A program made the position numbers and the translations under genes. A stretch of 64,000 nucleotides of DNA, taken from contig NZ_JBHUOV010000001.1 of assembly GCF_042686125.1 (NCBI RefSeq), forward strand, positions 310,001 to 374,000, written 5' to 3'. Of this stretch, positions 43,775 through 53,132 are shown one piece after another. A model generated the notes under the pieces. That model saw nothing but the letters and a program-made list of their open reading frames with translations, did not search any database and was not told the origin of the DNA. How positions within the stretch are numbered: the first letter of the stretch is position 1; each line of letters starts with the position of its first letter. The stretch is from Oceanihabitans iliipiscarium. GTDB lineage: Bacteria > Bacteroidota > Bacteroidia > Flavobacteriales > Flavobacteriaceae.

Positions 43775-46525
43775 TTACTCAATTATAATTCGCTTTATAG
43801 TCTTTCTTTCTCCATCACTAACACTTACTAAATACACCCCAGACTGAACTGCATTTAAGTTAACAACTTGACTAAAATCTGATGTATTGTCATAAGTTTT
43901 ATGATAAACCGAACGTCCTCTAATATCGTAAACTGTCACATTAATGTCTTCATTAGAAGTCGAATTCAGGTTTAAAGTAAACTCTCCGTTACTAGGGTTA
44001 GGGTAAATAGAGAAAATCTCAAATTGACTTTCTTCAATAGAGGCTGTAGGACTGCTACATATCTCAATTGACCAGTCATTTAATACCCCTGTATCTGCAC
44101 TCCAGTTATCTGTCATAGATATAGTCCAATCCCCTGCACTATTCAACCCAGAAAAAACACTTAACGGATTTACTGGTGCATAATCCCCAACTGTTGCTCC
44201 AGCACAGACAATAGCAGGCTCTCCATCAATAAAAGTAACATCCAAGCCGGTACTCACTGCTGCGCAAGATCTGTCCCAAACAACTACTGCTGGTGTTCCG
44301 TCAGGATGAATAATTGTAATAATTAAATCCGCAATCCAAGTATGTGAAATATCTACATTAACTGTTATATAATCAATAATGACATCGTCTGGAACATTAA
44401 TAACATTAGTTAATGCTTCACCTGGTTCACCACTACCTCCTGTACCATCTGGTATAGCTAGCCCAAGGGTAGTTGCTGAGCTATATATTGTACATGAAGG
44501 ACATGCATCTCCAGAAACCACTGAAATATAATCGGTTAATGTTACAGTATCTGTTCCAAATGAATTTGTAACTTCTAAAGTCACATCGTAAGTTCCATCT
44601 GCAGCATAGGTCACAGTTGGGTTTTGATCTGTTGATGTGGCTGGTGTTCCACCTTCAAAAGTCCATGACCATGACGTTGCCGTAGGCACCGTTTCATCTG
44701 TAAAGGTCACCATGTTATTTGTATCTAAACATATCGTTTCATTATCTGCGCTAAAAGCTGCTGATGGCGGACCAGGTAATGCTGGCAAAGTATAACCACA
44801 ATCAGTTAATGAACTATGTATGGTATTAATTTGATCATTCGTATAGCCAAGATTTACCGCAGCTTGATAAACTGCAACTGCTGCATCATTTTGACCTGTG
44901 GTTCCAGCTGTCATTCCAAGACCTTCCCAAAAGATTTTATCCATTTCTTGCTGACCTATTTGATCCCAAATCTCCATTAAGCATGTCGCCCAAATTTGAC
45001 CATCAGTATGAATCGAACCTGTTAATCCACCAGGATATGTCGCGCCATAATTGGTAACTCTTCCGTTCCAACATTCATTATGACCATCCCAGTTAAAGAC
45101 CCAATTGTATTGTGCGTCTCCTGGTCCCCAATATCCTAGTCCTCTATTATAGGATTGTGCCACATAATCACCAGTACCTTCTCCTAGTCCTTCAGCACCA
45201 CTATAGCCTCCAGCAGTTACCCAATCATGTAAACCATGTCCTAATTCATGATGAATCACATCAGAATCTTCAGCATCATCGACACAACCTTCACCAAAAG
45301 ACAATTGTGCTGTACCTGGAGTATAATAAGATTGGTCTGCGCCTCCTGCACCATGAGGATCAAACTTAACTCCTCCTGTATATTGGTATGGCATCACATC
45401 ACAGCCTAAGGTGTTGTTAATATAATTCATCATATAATCAATATGATAATAGGTATTTGCGGGTTCAAAACCTTGTTCGTTTCTAGTAAAATTAAAATCA
45501 GGAGTCGCTTGAGCAAATAATCCAGTATTTGGCGTATCAAAATCTACAATTTGTGCTAATGGACCAACTAAAGAATACATTCCTCCGCTAAAAGTAATAT
45601 CATTTAAAGTGGCACTAATTCTTGCAGCAGTTAATTGTGGTGTATCTGCATCATTTCCATCTACATAACCGCCGCCATAAGCAACCATATTAGACGATAA
45701 TGGATCAGGGTCAAACACAAAACATGCGCCATCAACTCTTCTTCTATAAATTTCGTTAACTTTTGGTTCTTCTTTCTTAGCCTTATTAACTTTTTTATCT
45801 TTTTCATGACCGCTATAATATTGGTTCATGTCTACTACTTTAAAAATCTCTTCTGTTTGAGCATCCACAAAGACATGCCATTCTCCTAAAGGGTCACTAG
45901 TCAATATAGTAACTTCATGAGCTAATCGAGTCATTTTAGGATTGTTATATACCATAACTCTATTATTAGTATAGGAAGCAGGTGCATTAATACTGATATG
46001 ATTTTTAGCAAGTTCTAAAGCACGTTCTTCCGACACACTTGGTATTGTATTAATACTTTTAAAAGCAACATAACTATTCATAATATACACCACTCTATTT
46101 TCTGGAGAAATAGTAATCGTTACTTCAGCTTTATTTACAGGATATCCTCTATAATATTGTCTATATCTTACAACAGAACCTGCATTAGTAGTTCGTGTGG
46201 CATGGTGATGAAGATTTTCTAATTCGCTTTTTGGAATGCCCAACTTAGCCGATTCATGCTCCAGATAATACATAGCCATACTTTCAGGACTATCTTCAGG
46301 AACTTCATAGTTTAAACCATATAGTGCTATAGGTGTTCCCGTTTTTACATTTATTCTTTTGTCATTTTTAATCACAGATTGAATAGCTTCATCTGCTTCT
46401 AAACTAATCTCAAAAGATCGCTTTTCCATTGGTTTTTGAGCCATTATATTGAAACTAAAAAATAGTGCTAATAAGCACAGAAGTACTGTTCTACTATGTA
46501 AAACATGTTGGTTAGCAGTTTTCAT
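43775..46525 (-). CDS. Secreted gluzincin metalloprotease with PKD, P-domain and T9SS sorting domain
   Basis: 916 residues. Signal peptide about 1-30 (ending NIMAQ); FTP/PepSY-like propeptide (about 35-230); a catalytic domain with HHELGH (zinc His426 and His430, catalytic Glu427) and the probable third ligand Glu449 in GEGTGDY; a PKD domain (about 588-675, SWSWTFEGGTPATSTDQNPT); a proprotein-convertase P-domain (about 685-830, DISHTWIADLIITIIHPDG); and a T9SS type A sorting domain (IYPNPSNGEFTLNLN ... GVYLVSV). Related to the M36/M4 clan. Secreted endopeptidase; divergent from the M43 protease gene. Confidence 0.9.
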   Translation of the reverse strand: MKTANQHVLHSRTVLLCLLALFFSFNIMAQKPMEKRSFEISLEADEAIQSVIKNDKRINVKTGTPIALYGLNYEVPEDSPESMAMYYLEHESAKLGIPKSELENLHHHATRTTNAGSVVRYRQYYRGYPVNKAEVTITISPENRVVYIMNSYVAFKSINTIPSVSEERALELAKNHISINAPASYTNNRVMVYNNPKMTRLAHEVTILTSDPLGEWHVFVDAQTEEIFKVVDMNQYYSGHEKDKKVNKAKKEEPKVNEIYRRRVDGACFVFDPDPLSSNMVAYGGGYVDGNDADTPQLTAARISATLNDITFSGGMYSLVGPLAQIVDFDTPNTGLFAQATPDFNFTRNEQGFEPANTYYHIDYMMNYINNTLGCDVMPYQYTGGVKFDPHGAGGADQSYYTPGTAQLSFGEGCVDDAEDSDVIHHELGHGLHDWVTAGGYSGAEGLGEGTGDYVAQSYNRGLGYWGPGDAQYNWVFNWDGHNECWNGRVTNYGATYPGGLTGSIHTDGQIWATCLMEIWDQIGQQEMDKIFWEGLGMTAGTTGQNDAAVAVYQAAVNLGYTNDQINTIHSSLTDCGYTLPALPGPPSAAFSADNETICLDTNNMVTFTDETVPTATSWSWTFEGGTPATSTDQNPTVTYAADGTYDVTLEVTNSFGTDTVTLTDYISVVSGDACPSCTIYSSATTLGLAIPDGTGGSGEPGEALTNVINVPDDVIIDYITVNVDISHTWIADLIITIIHPDGTPAVVVWDRSCAAVSTGLDVTFIDGEPAIVCAGATVGDYAPVNPLSVFSGLNSAGDWTISMTDNWSADTGVLNDWSIEICSSPTASIEESQFEIFSIYPNPSNGEFTLNLNSTSNEDINVTVYDIRGRSVYHKTYDNTSDFSQVVNLNAVQSGVYLVSVSDGERKTIKRIIIE

Positions 46526-46744
46526 GATTGTAAATATTAAATTAGATGTGAATTATATGATTCTATAAATATATGATTATTTTCTTGATATAATAGAAAC
46601 TTTGGCTATTGAAAATTCACTACAATCGCTTTTAAAAATGCTATACAGTTAGTCGATTTTAACCTTTAAAGTTGAGTATTAAATTATATTTTTACTATTT
46701 TTAGCTCCTTAAATACAATTTACAATTATTTAAATCATAAAAAA

Positions 46745-48886
46745 ATGAAAAAAATTACTTTATTATTACTAATTATTGCGATTAGTGTTCCTAATTTTCT
46801 TTCAGCTCAAGAGAAAAAGGTGGCTAAAAAAATCTTTGGTCAAGAATTAACTGTTGACAACCAAAGAGTTGCTGAAGAGACTGGCTATATTCGTTGTGCA
46901 ACAACAGAATATGAAAGAGCACTTCAAGAAAAATTTCCTGAAAGAATTTCTACTGAAGCCTTTGAAAATTGGTTAGCGCCTAAAGTGGAAGAGGTTAATG
47001 CATTATTGGAAAGCGGAAGAGGAACAATTTATACGATTCCTGTTGTTTTTCATATTCTTACAGATGGTGCTCCTGGTGGAGAAAACTTATCTCAAGCTGC
47101 AATTCAAGCACAAATAGATCAATTAAATATTGATTATGCTAATTTAGCTGGTAGTCCTTTTGGTACTGCTGCAGACACAGAAGTTAGATTCTGTTTAGCG
47201 CAACAAGATCCTAGTGGTGCAACTATGACTGAGTCTGGTATTAACCGTATCACAGATTATGGTGATACTGCACAATCTATGGGTAGCATGGATGGCGGAA
47301 TTAAACAAGCTACACAATGGGACCCAACAAGATATATGAATATCTGGGTAGCTAATTTAAGTGGTGGTTTATTGGGTTATGCTCAATTCCCAACAGGTTC
47401 TGGATTACCTATGTATGCTGGTGGACCTTCAGATACTGATGGTGTTGTTGTTCTTGCTTCTTCTGTGGGTTCTATTGCAAACCCAAATCCTTTAGGTGGT
47501 GTTTATGCCTCAGGTAGAACATTGACTCATGAAGCTGGTCACTGGTTAGGATTACATCACATTTGGGGTGATGGTGGATGTGCTGTTGATGATTATTGTG
47601 CTGATACGCCTGCTGCATCTTCTTCTAATTTCGGATGCCCTAGTTCAGATTCTTGTGCTGGTGGTGATCCTGATATGGTAGAAAACTATATGGATTATAC
47701 AGATGATACTTGTATGAATACATTTACTGCTGATCAACGTACAAGAATTGTAGCGGTAATGACTAATTCTCCTAATAGAATGGAATTAGCAACTTCTAAT
47801 GCATGTTCTCCTGGTGTAATTTATGACCTTGATGGTAGATTAGATATTGAAGATTTAAATGTAGTAGATTGTTCTAGTTCAACAATGACTCCTGATGTTA
47901 AACTTACTAACTCTGGTAATAATACATTAACGTCTGCAACTATAAGCTATTATATTGATGGTGGTACACCTGTTGACTACAACTGGTCTGGATCTTTAAA
48001 TATAAATGAATTTGAAATCATTTCATTACCTGAGTTAACCACAACAACTGGAGCACATACTTTCTATGCTGAACTGTCTAATCCAAATGGAGGAACAGAC
48101 CTTAATACAGTTAATGATAATACTTCAGAAAGTTATACTTTCACTGGTGGACTTTGTGCTTCTGTTGGTAATATTGTATATGAAACAAGTGTAGAAGGTG
48201 TTATTCTTAATGATGGTACAACTGATATTCTATCTAACTTAAATACAGGTAAACCATCTGGTTATAGTGATTATACAGCAATTGTTACAGACGTAACAAG
48301 AGACGAACCTTACAGTATAACTATTAATGTTAATACTGATGGTAACTGGTTAAATGAAGTTAGAGTTTGGATTGATTGGAATCAGAATTGTACTTTTGAT
48401 GCCTCTGAAGAATACGACTTAGGAACTGCTCAAAACGTAACCAATGACCCTACAAGTAATTCTGGTTTAAGTATAGTTGTTCCAACAGATGCGGCTTTAG
48501 GTAATACAACAATGCGTGTTACTAACAAGTATTTTGTAGCTCCTACACCATGTGAAGTTACTGATGGTTCTGGTGGAAGTGTTGATGCAGAAGTTGAAGA
48601 TTATACAATTAATGTAATGGCTCCATTAAGTGTTGATGAGTTTGGATTAAATAGCATCAGCATTTATCCTAACCCTACAACTAACGTATTAAACATTTCA
48701 TTATCTAATAATGATTTACCTGATGGGTATAAAATCTATAATATGTTAGGTCAAACACTTTCTCAAAAAGTTATTAGCAATGTTTCAGATTTATCTGTTA
48801 ATACAGCTAATTTAAGTGATGGCATGTACTTTATTCAAATAACAAGAGAAGGAAGCTCAGTTTCTTTACCTTTTATTAAAAAATAA
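46745..48886 (+). CDS. Secreted M43 (pappalysin-like) metalloprotease with GEVED and T9SS sorting domains
   Basis: 713 residues. Signal peptide about 1-21 (ending FLSAQ); metzincin catalytic domain with THEAGHWLGLHHIWG giving HExxHxxGxxH at 262-272 and the Met-turn region ENYMDYTDDTCMN; a CARDB-like Ig module (about 355-470); a GEVED-type beta domain (about 520-630, VWIDWNQNCTFDASEEYDLG); and a T9SS type A sorting domain (IYPNPTTNVLNISL ... GMYFIQI). Divergent from the gluzincin gene, with 219 bp between. A terminator follows. Confidence 0.93.
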   Translation: MKKITLLLLIIAISVPNFLSAQEKKVAKKIFGQELTVDNQRVAEETGYIRCATTEYERALQEKFPERISTEAFENWLAPKVEEVNALLESGRGTIYTIPVVFHILTDGAPGGENLSQAAIQAQIDQLNIDYANLAGSPFGTAADTEVRFCLAQQDPSGATMTESGINRITDYGDTAQSMGSMDGGIKQATQWDPTRYMNIWVANLSGGLLGYAQFPTGSGLPMYAGGPSDTDGVVVLASSVGSIANPNPLGGVYASGRTLTHEAGHWLGLHHIWGDGGCAVDDYCADTPAASSSNFGCPSSDSCAGGDPDMVENYMDYTDDTCMNTFTADQRTRIVAVMTNSPNRMELATSNACSPGVIYDLDGRLDIEDLNVVDCSSSTMTPDVKLTNSGNNTLTSATISYYIDGGTPVDYNWSGSLNINEFEIISLPELTTTTGAHTFYAELSNPNGGTDLNTVNDNTSESYTFTGGLCASVGNIVYETSVEGVILNDGTTDILSNLNTGKPSGYSDYTAIVTDVTRDEPYSITINVNTDGNWLNEVRVWIDWNQNCTFDASEEYDLGTAQNVTNDPTSNSGLSIVVPTDAALGNTTMRVTNKYFVAPTPCEVTDGSGGSVDAEVEDYTINVMAPLSVDEFGLNSISIYPNPTTNVLNISLSNNDLPDGYKIYNMLGQTLSQKVISNVSDLSVNTANLSDGMYFIQITREGSSVSLPFIKK

Positions 48887-48907
48887 TAAAGTATTTTAAT
48901 AATTAAT

Positions 48908-48946
48908 AAAAGAGGATTGATTTAGTATCAATCCTCTTTTTTATTT
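48908..48946 (+). terminator. Terminator after the M43 protease
   Basis: Perfect 13-bp stem AAAAGAGGATTGA / TCAATCCTCTTTT, 7-nt loop, T-run. Confidence 0.9.
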
Positions 48947-48949
48947 TTG
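48942..48949 (+). promoter_or_regulatory. ribF promoter -7 box overlapping the terminator tail
   Basis: TATTTTTG, exact TAnnTTTG match, placed in the T-run of the upstream terminator. It implies transcription starts after about 48954, which rules against the TTG at 48947 as start codon. Confidence 0.45.
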
Positions 48950-48967
48950 TATAAACAATTTACTCAT

Positions 48968-49906
48968 TTGGAAGTTATACAATCGCTTAAAAATTCATTC
49001 TCTGAAAATACAGTAGCCACAATTGGCACATTCGATGGTGTGCATATTGGTCATCAAAAAATTTTAGAACGTTTAGTTAATACTTCTAAAAATAGCAACT
49101 TAAAATCTACTGTTTTAACTTTTTTTCCTCATCCAAGAATGGTGCTACAAAAAGACACCAATATTAAGTTAATTAATACGATTGATGAACGCATTAAATT
49201 ACTAAAAGCCCAAGGTTTAGATTATCTTGTTATCAAACCTTTTACAAAATCTTTTTCACGTTTAACTGCTGAAGAATTTGTGGTTAATGTTTTGGTTGAA
49301 CAATTACATGTAAAAAAAATAATTATTGGTTATGACCATCATTTTGGGAGAAATAGAACAGCGAATATTGATGATTTAAAACGTTTTGGTCAAACCTATA
49401 ATTTTGAAGTTGAAGAAATTTCTGCTCAAGATATAAATGAAGTATCTATAAGTTCTACTAAAATTAGAAAAGCCCTAGCTGAAGGCGATATAGAAACAGC
49501 CAACTTATTTTTAGGTTATAACTTTATGCTTCAAGGTACTGTAATAAAAGGAAAGGGTTTGGGTAAAACTATTGGCTTTCCAACAGCAAATATAAATATT
49601 GAAGAAGATTATAAGCTTATCCCTAAACAAGGTGTATATGTGATTCAATCTCAATACAACAATCAAACCATTTATGGTATGATGAATATAGGCACCAATC
49701 CAACAATTAACAAGAATTCTAATCAATCAATTGAAGTCCATCTTTTTAATTTTAAAAAAGATATTTATGATGAGTTTATTCATGTAGAGCTTTTACATAG
49801 AATTAGAGATGAACAAAAATTTGATTCGATTGAAGATTTAAAAAAACAAATCCAAGAAGACAAAACAAGCGCACTTCATTTTATAAATAAAATGCAATTT
49901 GAATAA
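48968..49906 (+). CDS. ribF: Bifunctional riboflavin kinase / FAD synthetase
   Basis: About 312 residues. N-terminal FMN adenylyltransferase domain with the nucleotidyltransferase motif TIGTFDGVHIGHQKIL and ISSTKIRKAL; C-terminal riboflavin kinase domain with GKGLGKTIGFPTANI and GVYVIQSQY. Makes FMN and FAD in the cytoplasm. There is no ATG before the catalytic motif; candidate starts are TTG at 48947 or TTG at 48968, and the second is preferred because the first lies inside the promoter box. The 3' end overlaps the next gene by 8 bp. Confidence 0.9.
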   Translation: MEVIQSLKNSFSENTVATIGTFDGVHIGHQKILERLVNTSKNSNLKSTVLTFFPHPRMVLQKDTNIKLINTIDERIKLLKAQGLDYLVIKPFTKSFSRLTAEEFVVNVLVEQLHVKKIIIGYDHHFGRNRTANIDDLKRFGQTYNFEVEEISAQDINEVSISSTKIRKALAEGDIETANLFLGYNFMLQGTVIKGKGLGKTIGFPTANINIEEDYKLIPKQGVYVIQSQYNNQTIYGMMNIGTNPTINKNSNQSIEVHLFNFKKDIYDEFIHVELLHRIRDEQKFDSIEDLKKQIQEDKTSALHFINKMQFE

Positions 49907-51212
49907 TCTACTATTTAAACATATAGACAATAGTGCTCTTATAGCTTTTAGAATCCTATTTGGTTTACTGTGCTTTCTGGAGTCTGTTGGAGCCATTTTT
50001 ACAGGCTGGGTTAAGTACACGCTTATCGATCCTCAATTTACGTTTTCATTTATTGGCTTCGAATGGTTACAACCACTTCCAGGTAATGGCATGTACTTTT
50101 ACTATGCAATTATGGGGATTTTTGGATTCCTAATCATGATTGGTTATAAATATCGATTTAGCGCCATAATGTTTACTGTGATGTGGACAGCCACTTACCT
50201 TATGCAAAAAGCATCGTATAACAACCACTACTATTTATTGATTCTATTAAGTGCAATAATGGCTTTTCAACCTGCACATAAATATTTTTCTGTAGATGCT
50301 AAGCTTAATCTAAACCTTAAACAACAGTCGATGCCACAATGGTGTCGTTGGGTTTTTATTCTTCAAATGTTTATCGTGTACACCTACGGTTCTATAGCTA
50401 AAATATATCCTGATTGGCTTGATGCTTCTGTGATGGAAATTTTTATGCGTGGTAAAAAAGACTTCTTTTTAATTGGTGAATTTTTACAGCAAAATTGGCT
50501 TCACTATTTTCTAGCTTATGGAGGTATTTTATTTGACGGATTAGTTATTCCTTTACTGCTATGGAAACCCACAAGAAAATGGGCTTTCTTTGCATCTATA
50601 TTTTTTCATTTATTTAATTCAATTGTTTTTCAAGTTGGTATTTTCCCATTCTTATCATTAGGTTTTGCCCTTTTCTTTTTCGAGCCAAAAACGATTAAAA
50701 ATATTTTTTTCAAGACCAAACCATTTTATACTGCAGAAGATGTAATTGTACCAAAATACAGCAAGCCACTTGTAGCTCTGTTTGTTATTTACTTTGTGAT
50801 ACAAATTGCACTACCGCTTCGTCATCATTTTATAAAAGACAATGTTTTATGGACAGAAGAAGGACACAGAATGTCTTGGCGTATGATGCTTCGCTCTAAA
50901 CATGGCTTAGCCACTTATCAATTAGTTAATAAACAAGATCAATCTGTAATTATTGTTAAACCTGAAGATTACCTTTCTAAAAAACAAAAACGTTTAATAA
51001 GTACTAAACCAGATGTCATGTGGCAATTTGCTCAACGGCTTAAGCAAGACTACGCACAAAAAGGCATAGACGTTGCTGTATATATTAAATGTAAGCTATC
51101 TGTAAACGGACGTGCTTACGAACGCTTCATTAATTCTGAAGTAGATATTGCTTCATTAAAATGGAATGCCTTTAAACATAGTGAATGGATTTTACCTTCA
51201 AAACTAGATTGA
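49899..51212 (+). CDS. HTTM domain membrane protein (vitamin K-dependent gamma-carboxylase-like)
   Basis: 437 residues with horizontally transmembrane HTTM-type helices in the N-terminal two thirds (FRILFGLLCFLESVGAIF, YNNHYYLLILLSAIMAFQP, GSIAKIYPDWL) and a soluble C-terminal part. Relatives include vertebrate vitamin K-dependent gamma-carboxylase; bacterial members have no proven substrate. The start is a TTG at 49899 overlapping the ribF stop, giving the full-length N-terminus (LLFKHIDNSALIAFRI). Translational coupling to ribF is likely. Confidence 0.85.
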   Translation: MNNLLFKHIDNSALIAFRILFGLLCFLESVGAIFTGWVKYTLIDPQFTFSFIGFEWLQPLPGNGMYFYYAIMGIFGFLIMIGYKYRFSAIMFTVMWTATYLMQKASYNNHYYLLILLSAIMAFQPAHKYFSVDAKLNLNLKQQSMPQWCRWVFILQMFIVYTYGSIAKIYPDWLDASVMEIFMRGKKDFFLIGEFLQQNWLHYFLAYGGILFDGLVIPLLLWKPTRKWAFFASIFFHLFNSIVFQVGIFPFLSLGFALFFFEPKTIKNIFFKTKPFYTAEDVIVPKYSKPLVALFVIYFVIQIALPLRHHFIKDNVLWTEEGHRMSWRMMLRSKHGLATYQLVNKQDQSVIIVKPEDYLSKKQKRLISTKPDVMWQFAQRLKQDYAQKGIDVAVYIKCKLSVNGRAYERFINSEVDIASLKWNAFKHSEWILPSKLD

Positions 51213-51240
51213 TTATAACGCTTCAATCTAAACTATTTCT

Positions 51241-51248
51241 TACTTTTG
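51241..51248 (+). promoter_or_regulatory. serS promoter -7 box
   Basis: TACTTTTG, exact TAnnTTTG match, 11 bp before the structured RNA element; transcription would start almost at the element's 5' end. Confidence 0.5.
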
Positions 51249-51259
51249 CGCTTTAAATT

Positions 51260-51370
51260 GCGTTAAGGATAGCAGCGACATCCTTTTTTTATTTTCTAAA
51301 AAAAGATATAGCGAATAGCCTGACCAAGCGTTCATTGAACTTTGGTGAAATGAAAACGCTTTGGAAACGC
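51260..51370 (+). ncRNA. Structured leader RNA element, copy 2 (serS leader)
   Basis: GCGTT (51260-51264) closes with AACGC (51366-51370). Inner stem AAGGAT (51265-51270) / ATCCTT (51280-51285) encloses AGCAGCGAC; then a T-run/A-run hairpin, the conserved GATATAGCGAATAGCCTGACC (51304-51324), and a long hairpin CCAAGCGTTCATT / AATGAAAACGCTTTGG. Ends 14 nt before the serS ATG, as copy 1 does before its gene. Confidence 0.7.
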
Positions 51371-51384
51371 CCAAAAAACAAAAC

Positions 51385-52656
51385 ATGTTACAAGTACCAT
51401 TTATTAGAGAAAACAAAGATTTAGTAATTCAACGATTAGCCAAACGAAATATTGATGCCTCACAAATGATTAATGAGGTGATTGCTTTTGATGAGGAGAG
51501 ACGTTCGTTGCAAGCTCAACTAGATAACACCTTATCTGAATCTAACGCGCTTTCTAAGGAAATTGGTATGTTATATAAATCTGGTGCTATTGAAAAAGCT
51601 AATGTTTTAAAAGCTAAAACAACAGATTTAAAAGACGTGTCTAAAGATTTAACTGAAAAGTTAAATGCTAAAGTTGAAGCTTTAAACGAGTTGCTTTATA
51701 AAATACCGAACGTACCTCATGAATCTGTGCCTACTGGAAATACAGATGAAGATAATGAAGAGGTTTTTAAAGAAGGTGATATTCCTCAATTACACGAAGG
51801 TGCTCTACCTCATTGGGAACTTGCTAAAAAATATGACATTATAGATTTTGAGCTTGGTAACAAAATTACTGGTGCTGGTTTTCCTGTGTATAAAGGAAAA
51901 GGTGCGCGATTACAGCGTGCATTAATTGCTTACTTTTTAGACAAAAATACAGCTGCTGGATACACCGAATACCAATTGCCTCACTTAGTAAATGAGGCTT
52001 CAGGTTTTGGCACTGGACAATTGCCTGATAAAGAGGGCCAAATGTATCATGTGACTGCAGATAATTTATATTTAATTCCTACTGCCGAAGTTCCAGGAAC
52101 TAATATATTTAGAGATGTTGTGCTTAGTGAAAGCGAATTACCTATTGGCATTACAGGTTACACACCTTGTTTTAGAAGAGAAGCGGGAAGTTATGGTGCT
52201 CATGTAAGAGGATTAAATAGACTTCATCAATTTGATAAAGTTGAAATTTTACGCGTCGAACATCCTAACCATTCTTTTAAAGCATTAGATGGCATGGTAA
52301 ACCATGTTAAAGGTATTTTAAAGGAACTCAAATTACCTTATAGAATCTTACGCTTATGCGGAGGTGATTTAGGATTTACATCTGCCTTAACTTATGATTT
52401 TGAAGTCTTCTCTACTGCACAAGATAGATGGTTAGAAATTTCTAGTGTTTCAAATTTTGAAACATTTCAAGCTAATCGCTTAAAATTGCGTTTTAAAAAT
52501 AGTGATGGTAAAAATGAACTGGCGCATACTTTAAACGGAAGTGCTTTAGCTTTACCACGAGTATTAGCTGGAATATTAGAAAACTATCAAACTGAAGATG
52601 GAATTAAAATCCCTGAGGTCCTAATTCCATATACTGGCTTTAGTATAATAAACTAA
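51385..52656 (+). CDS. serS: Serine-tRNA ligase
   Basis: 423 residues from the ATG at 51385 (MLQVPFIRENKD, the usual N-terminus). A TTG eight codons upstream lies in the RNA element and is rejected. N-terminal tRNA-binding coiled coil (about 25-105) and class II catalytic core with motif 2 TPCFRREAGSYGAHVRGLNRLHQF and motif 3 LNGSALALPRVLAGILENYQ. Charges tRNA-Ser. The leader is occupied by the structured RNA. Confidence 0.97.
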   Translation: MLQVPFIRENKDLVIQRLAKRNIDASQMINEVIAFDEERRSLQAQLDNTLSESNALSKEIGMLYKSGAIEKANVLKAKTTDLKDVSKDLTEKLNAKVEALNELLYKIPNVPHESVPTGNTDEDNEEVFKEGDIPQLHEGALPHWELAKKYDIIDFELGNKITGAGFPVYKGKGARLQRALIAYFLDKNTAAGYTEYQLPHLVNEASGFGTGQLPDKEGQMYHVTADNLYLIPTAEVPGTNIFRDVVLSESELPIGITGYTPCFRREAGSYGAHVRGLNRLHQFDKVEILRVEHPNHSFKALDGMVNHVKGILKELKLPYRILRLCGGDLGFTSALTYDFEVFSTAQDRWLEISSVSNFETFQANRLKLRFKNSDGKNELAHTLNGSALALPRVLAGILENYQTEDGIKIPEVLIPYTGFSIIN

Positions 52657-52813
52657 ATTGTAGTTTTATTCCTACTTTATTTGTCTATTTTCTTGCATTT
52701 TATCGATAAAGCGCAAAATACACATGCCATTCAACGATTTTTTTCTGATTTATTTTGATATGTAAAAACTTTTCTAGTAGTTTATAGTCCCAAACCTAAA
52801 AACCTACTTAATC

Positions 52814-52942
52814 ATGAAGAATATTCTACGTATTTTTCTACTTGCCGCTTTAATTTTTGTTGCTAGTAAAGTTTTATTCTCAGATTTTAGTATAAACAAA
52901 TCTGAAAATAAAACTGCAATTGTAGTAGCAGATAATAAATGA
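52814..52942 (+). CDS. 42-residue single-span membrane peptide
   Basis: Begins MKNILRIFLLAALIFVASKV and ends with a polar tail closing VVADNK: a basic start, one hydrophobic span (about 4-22) and a charged tail. Same length and plan as the peptide at 18724-18852. It is followed 71 bp later by a perfect hairpin terminator, which supports a real transcript. Family and function unknown. Confidence 0.5.
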   Translation: MKNILRIFLLAALIFVASKVLFSDFSINKSENKTAIVVADNK

Positions 52943-53013
52943 ATTGCCCCGATCAAGTACTTGAATCATGTTAAAATTGACATTGGTTAATAGCACAATT
53001 ATTTGAATTGGCT

Positions 53014-53047
53014 AATGCCTGAAATAAGATTTCAGGCATTTTTTTTA
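53014..53047 (+). terminator. Terminator after the 42-residue peptide
   Basis: Perfect 11-bp stem AATGCCTGAAA / TTTCAGGCATT, 5-nt loop, eight T residues. The rest of the 476-bp gap between serS and the TPR gene shows no other feature. Confidence 0.9.
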
Positions 53048-53132
53048 TAATAACATTTGCAATATCTACACAACACTTTTACTATATTTACCCAAAGTTG
53101 AGTATCTTTTATTAAACATCAAGGCCTTTATC

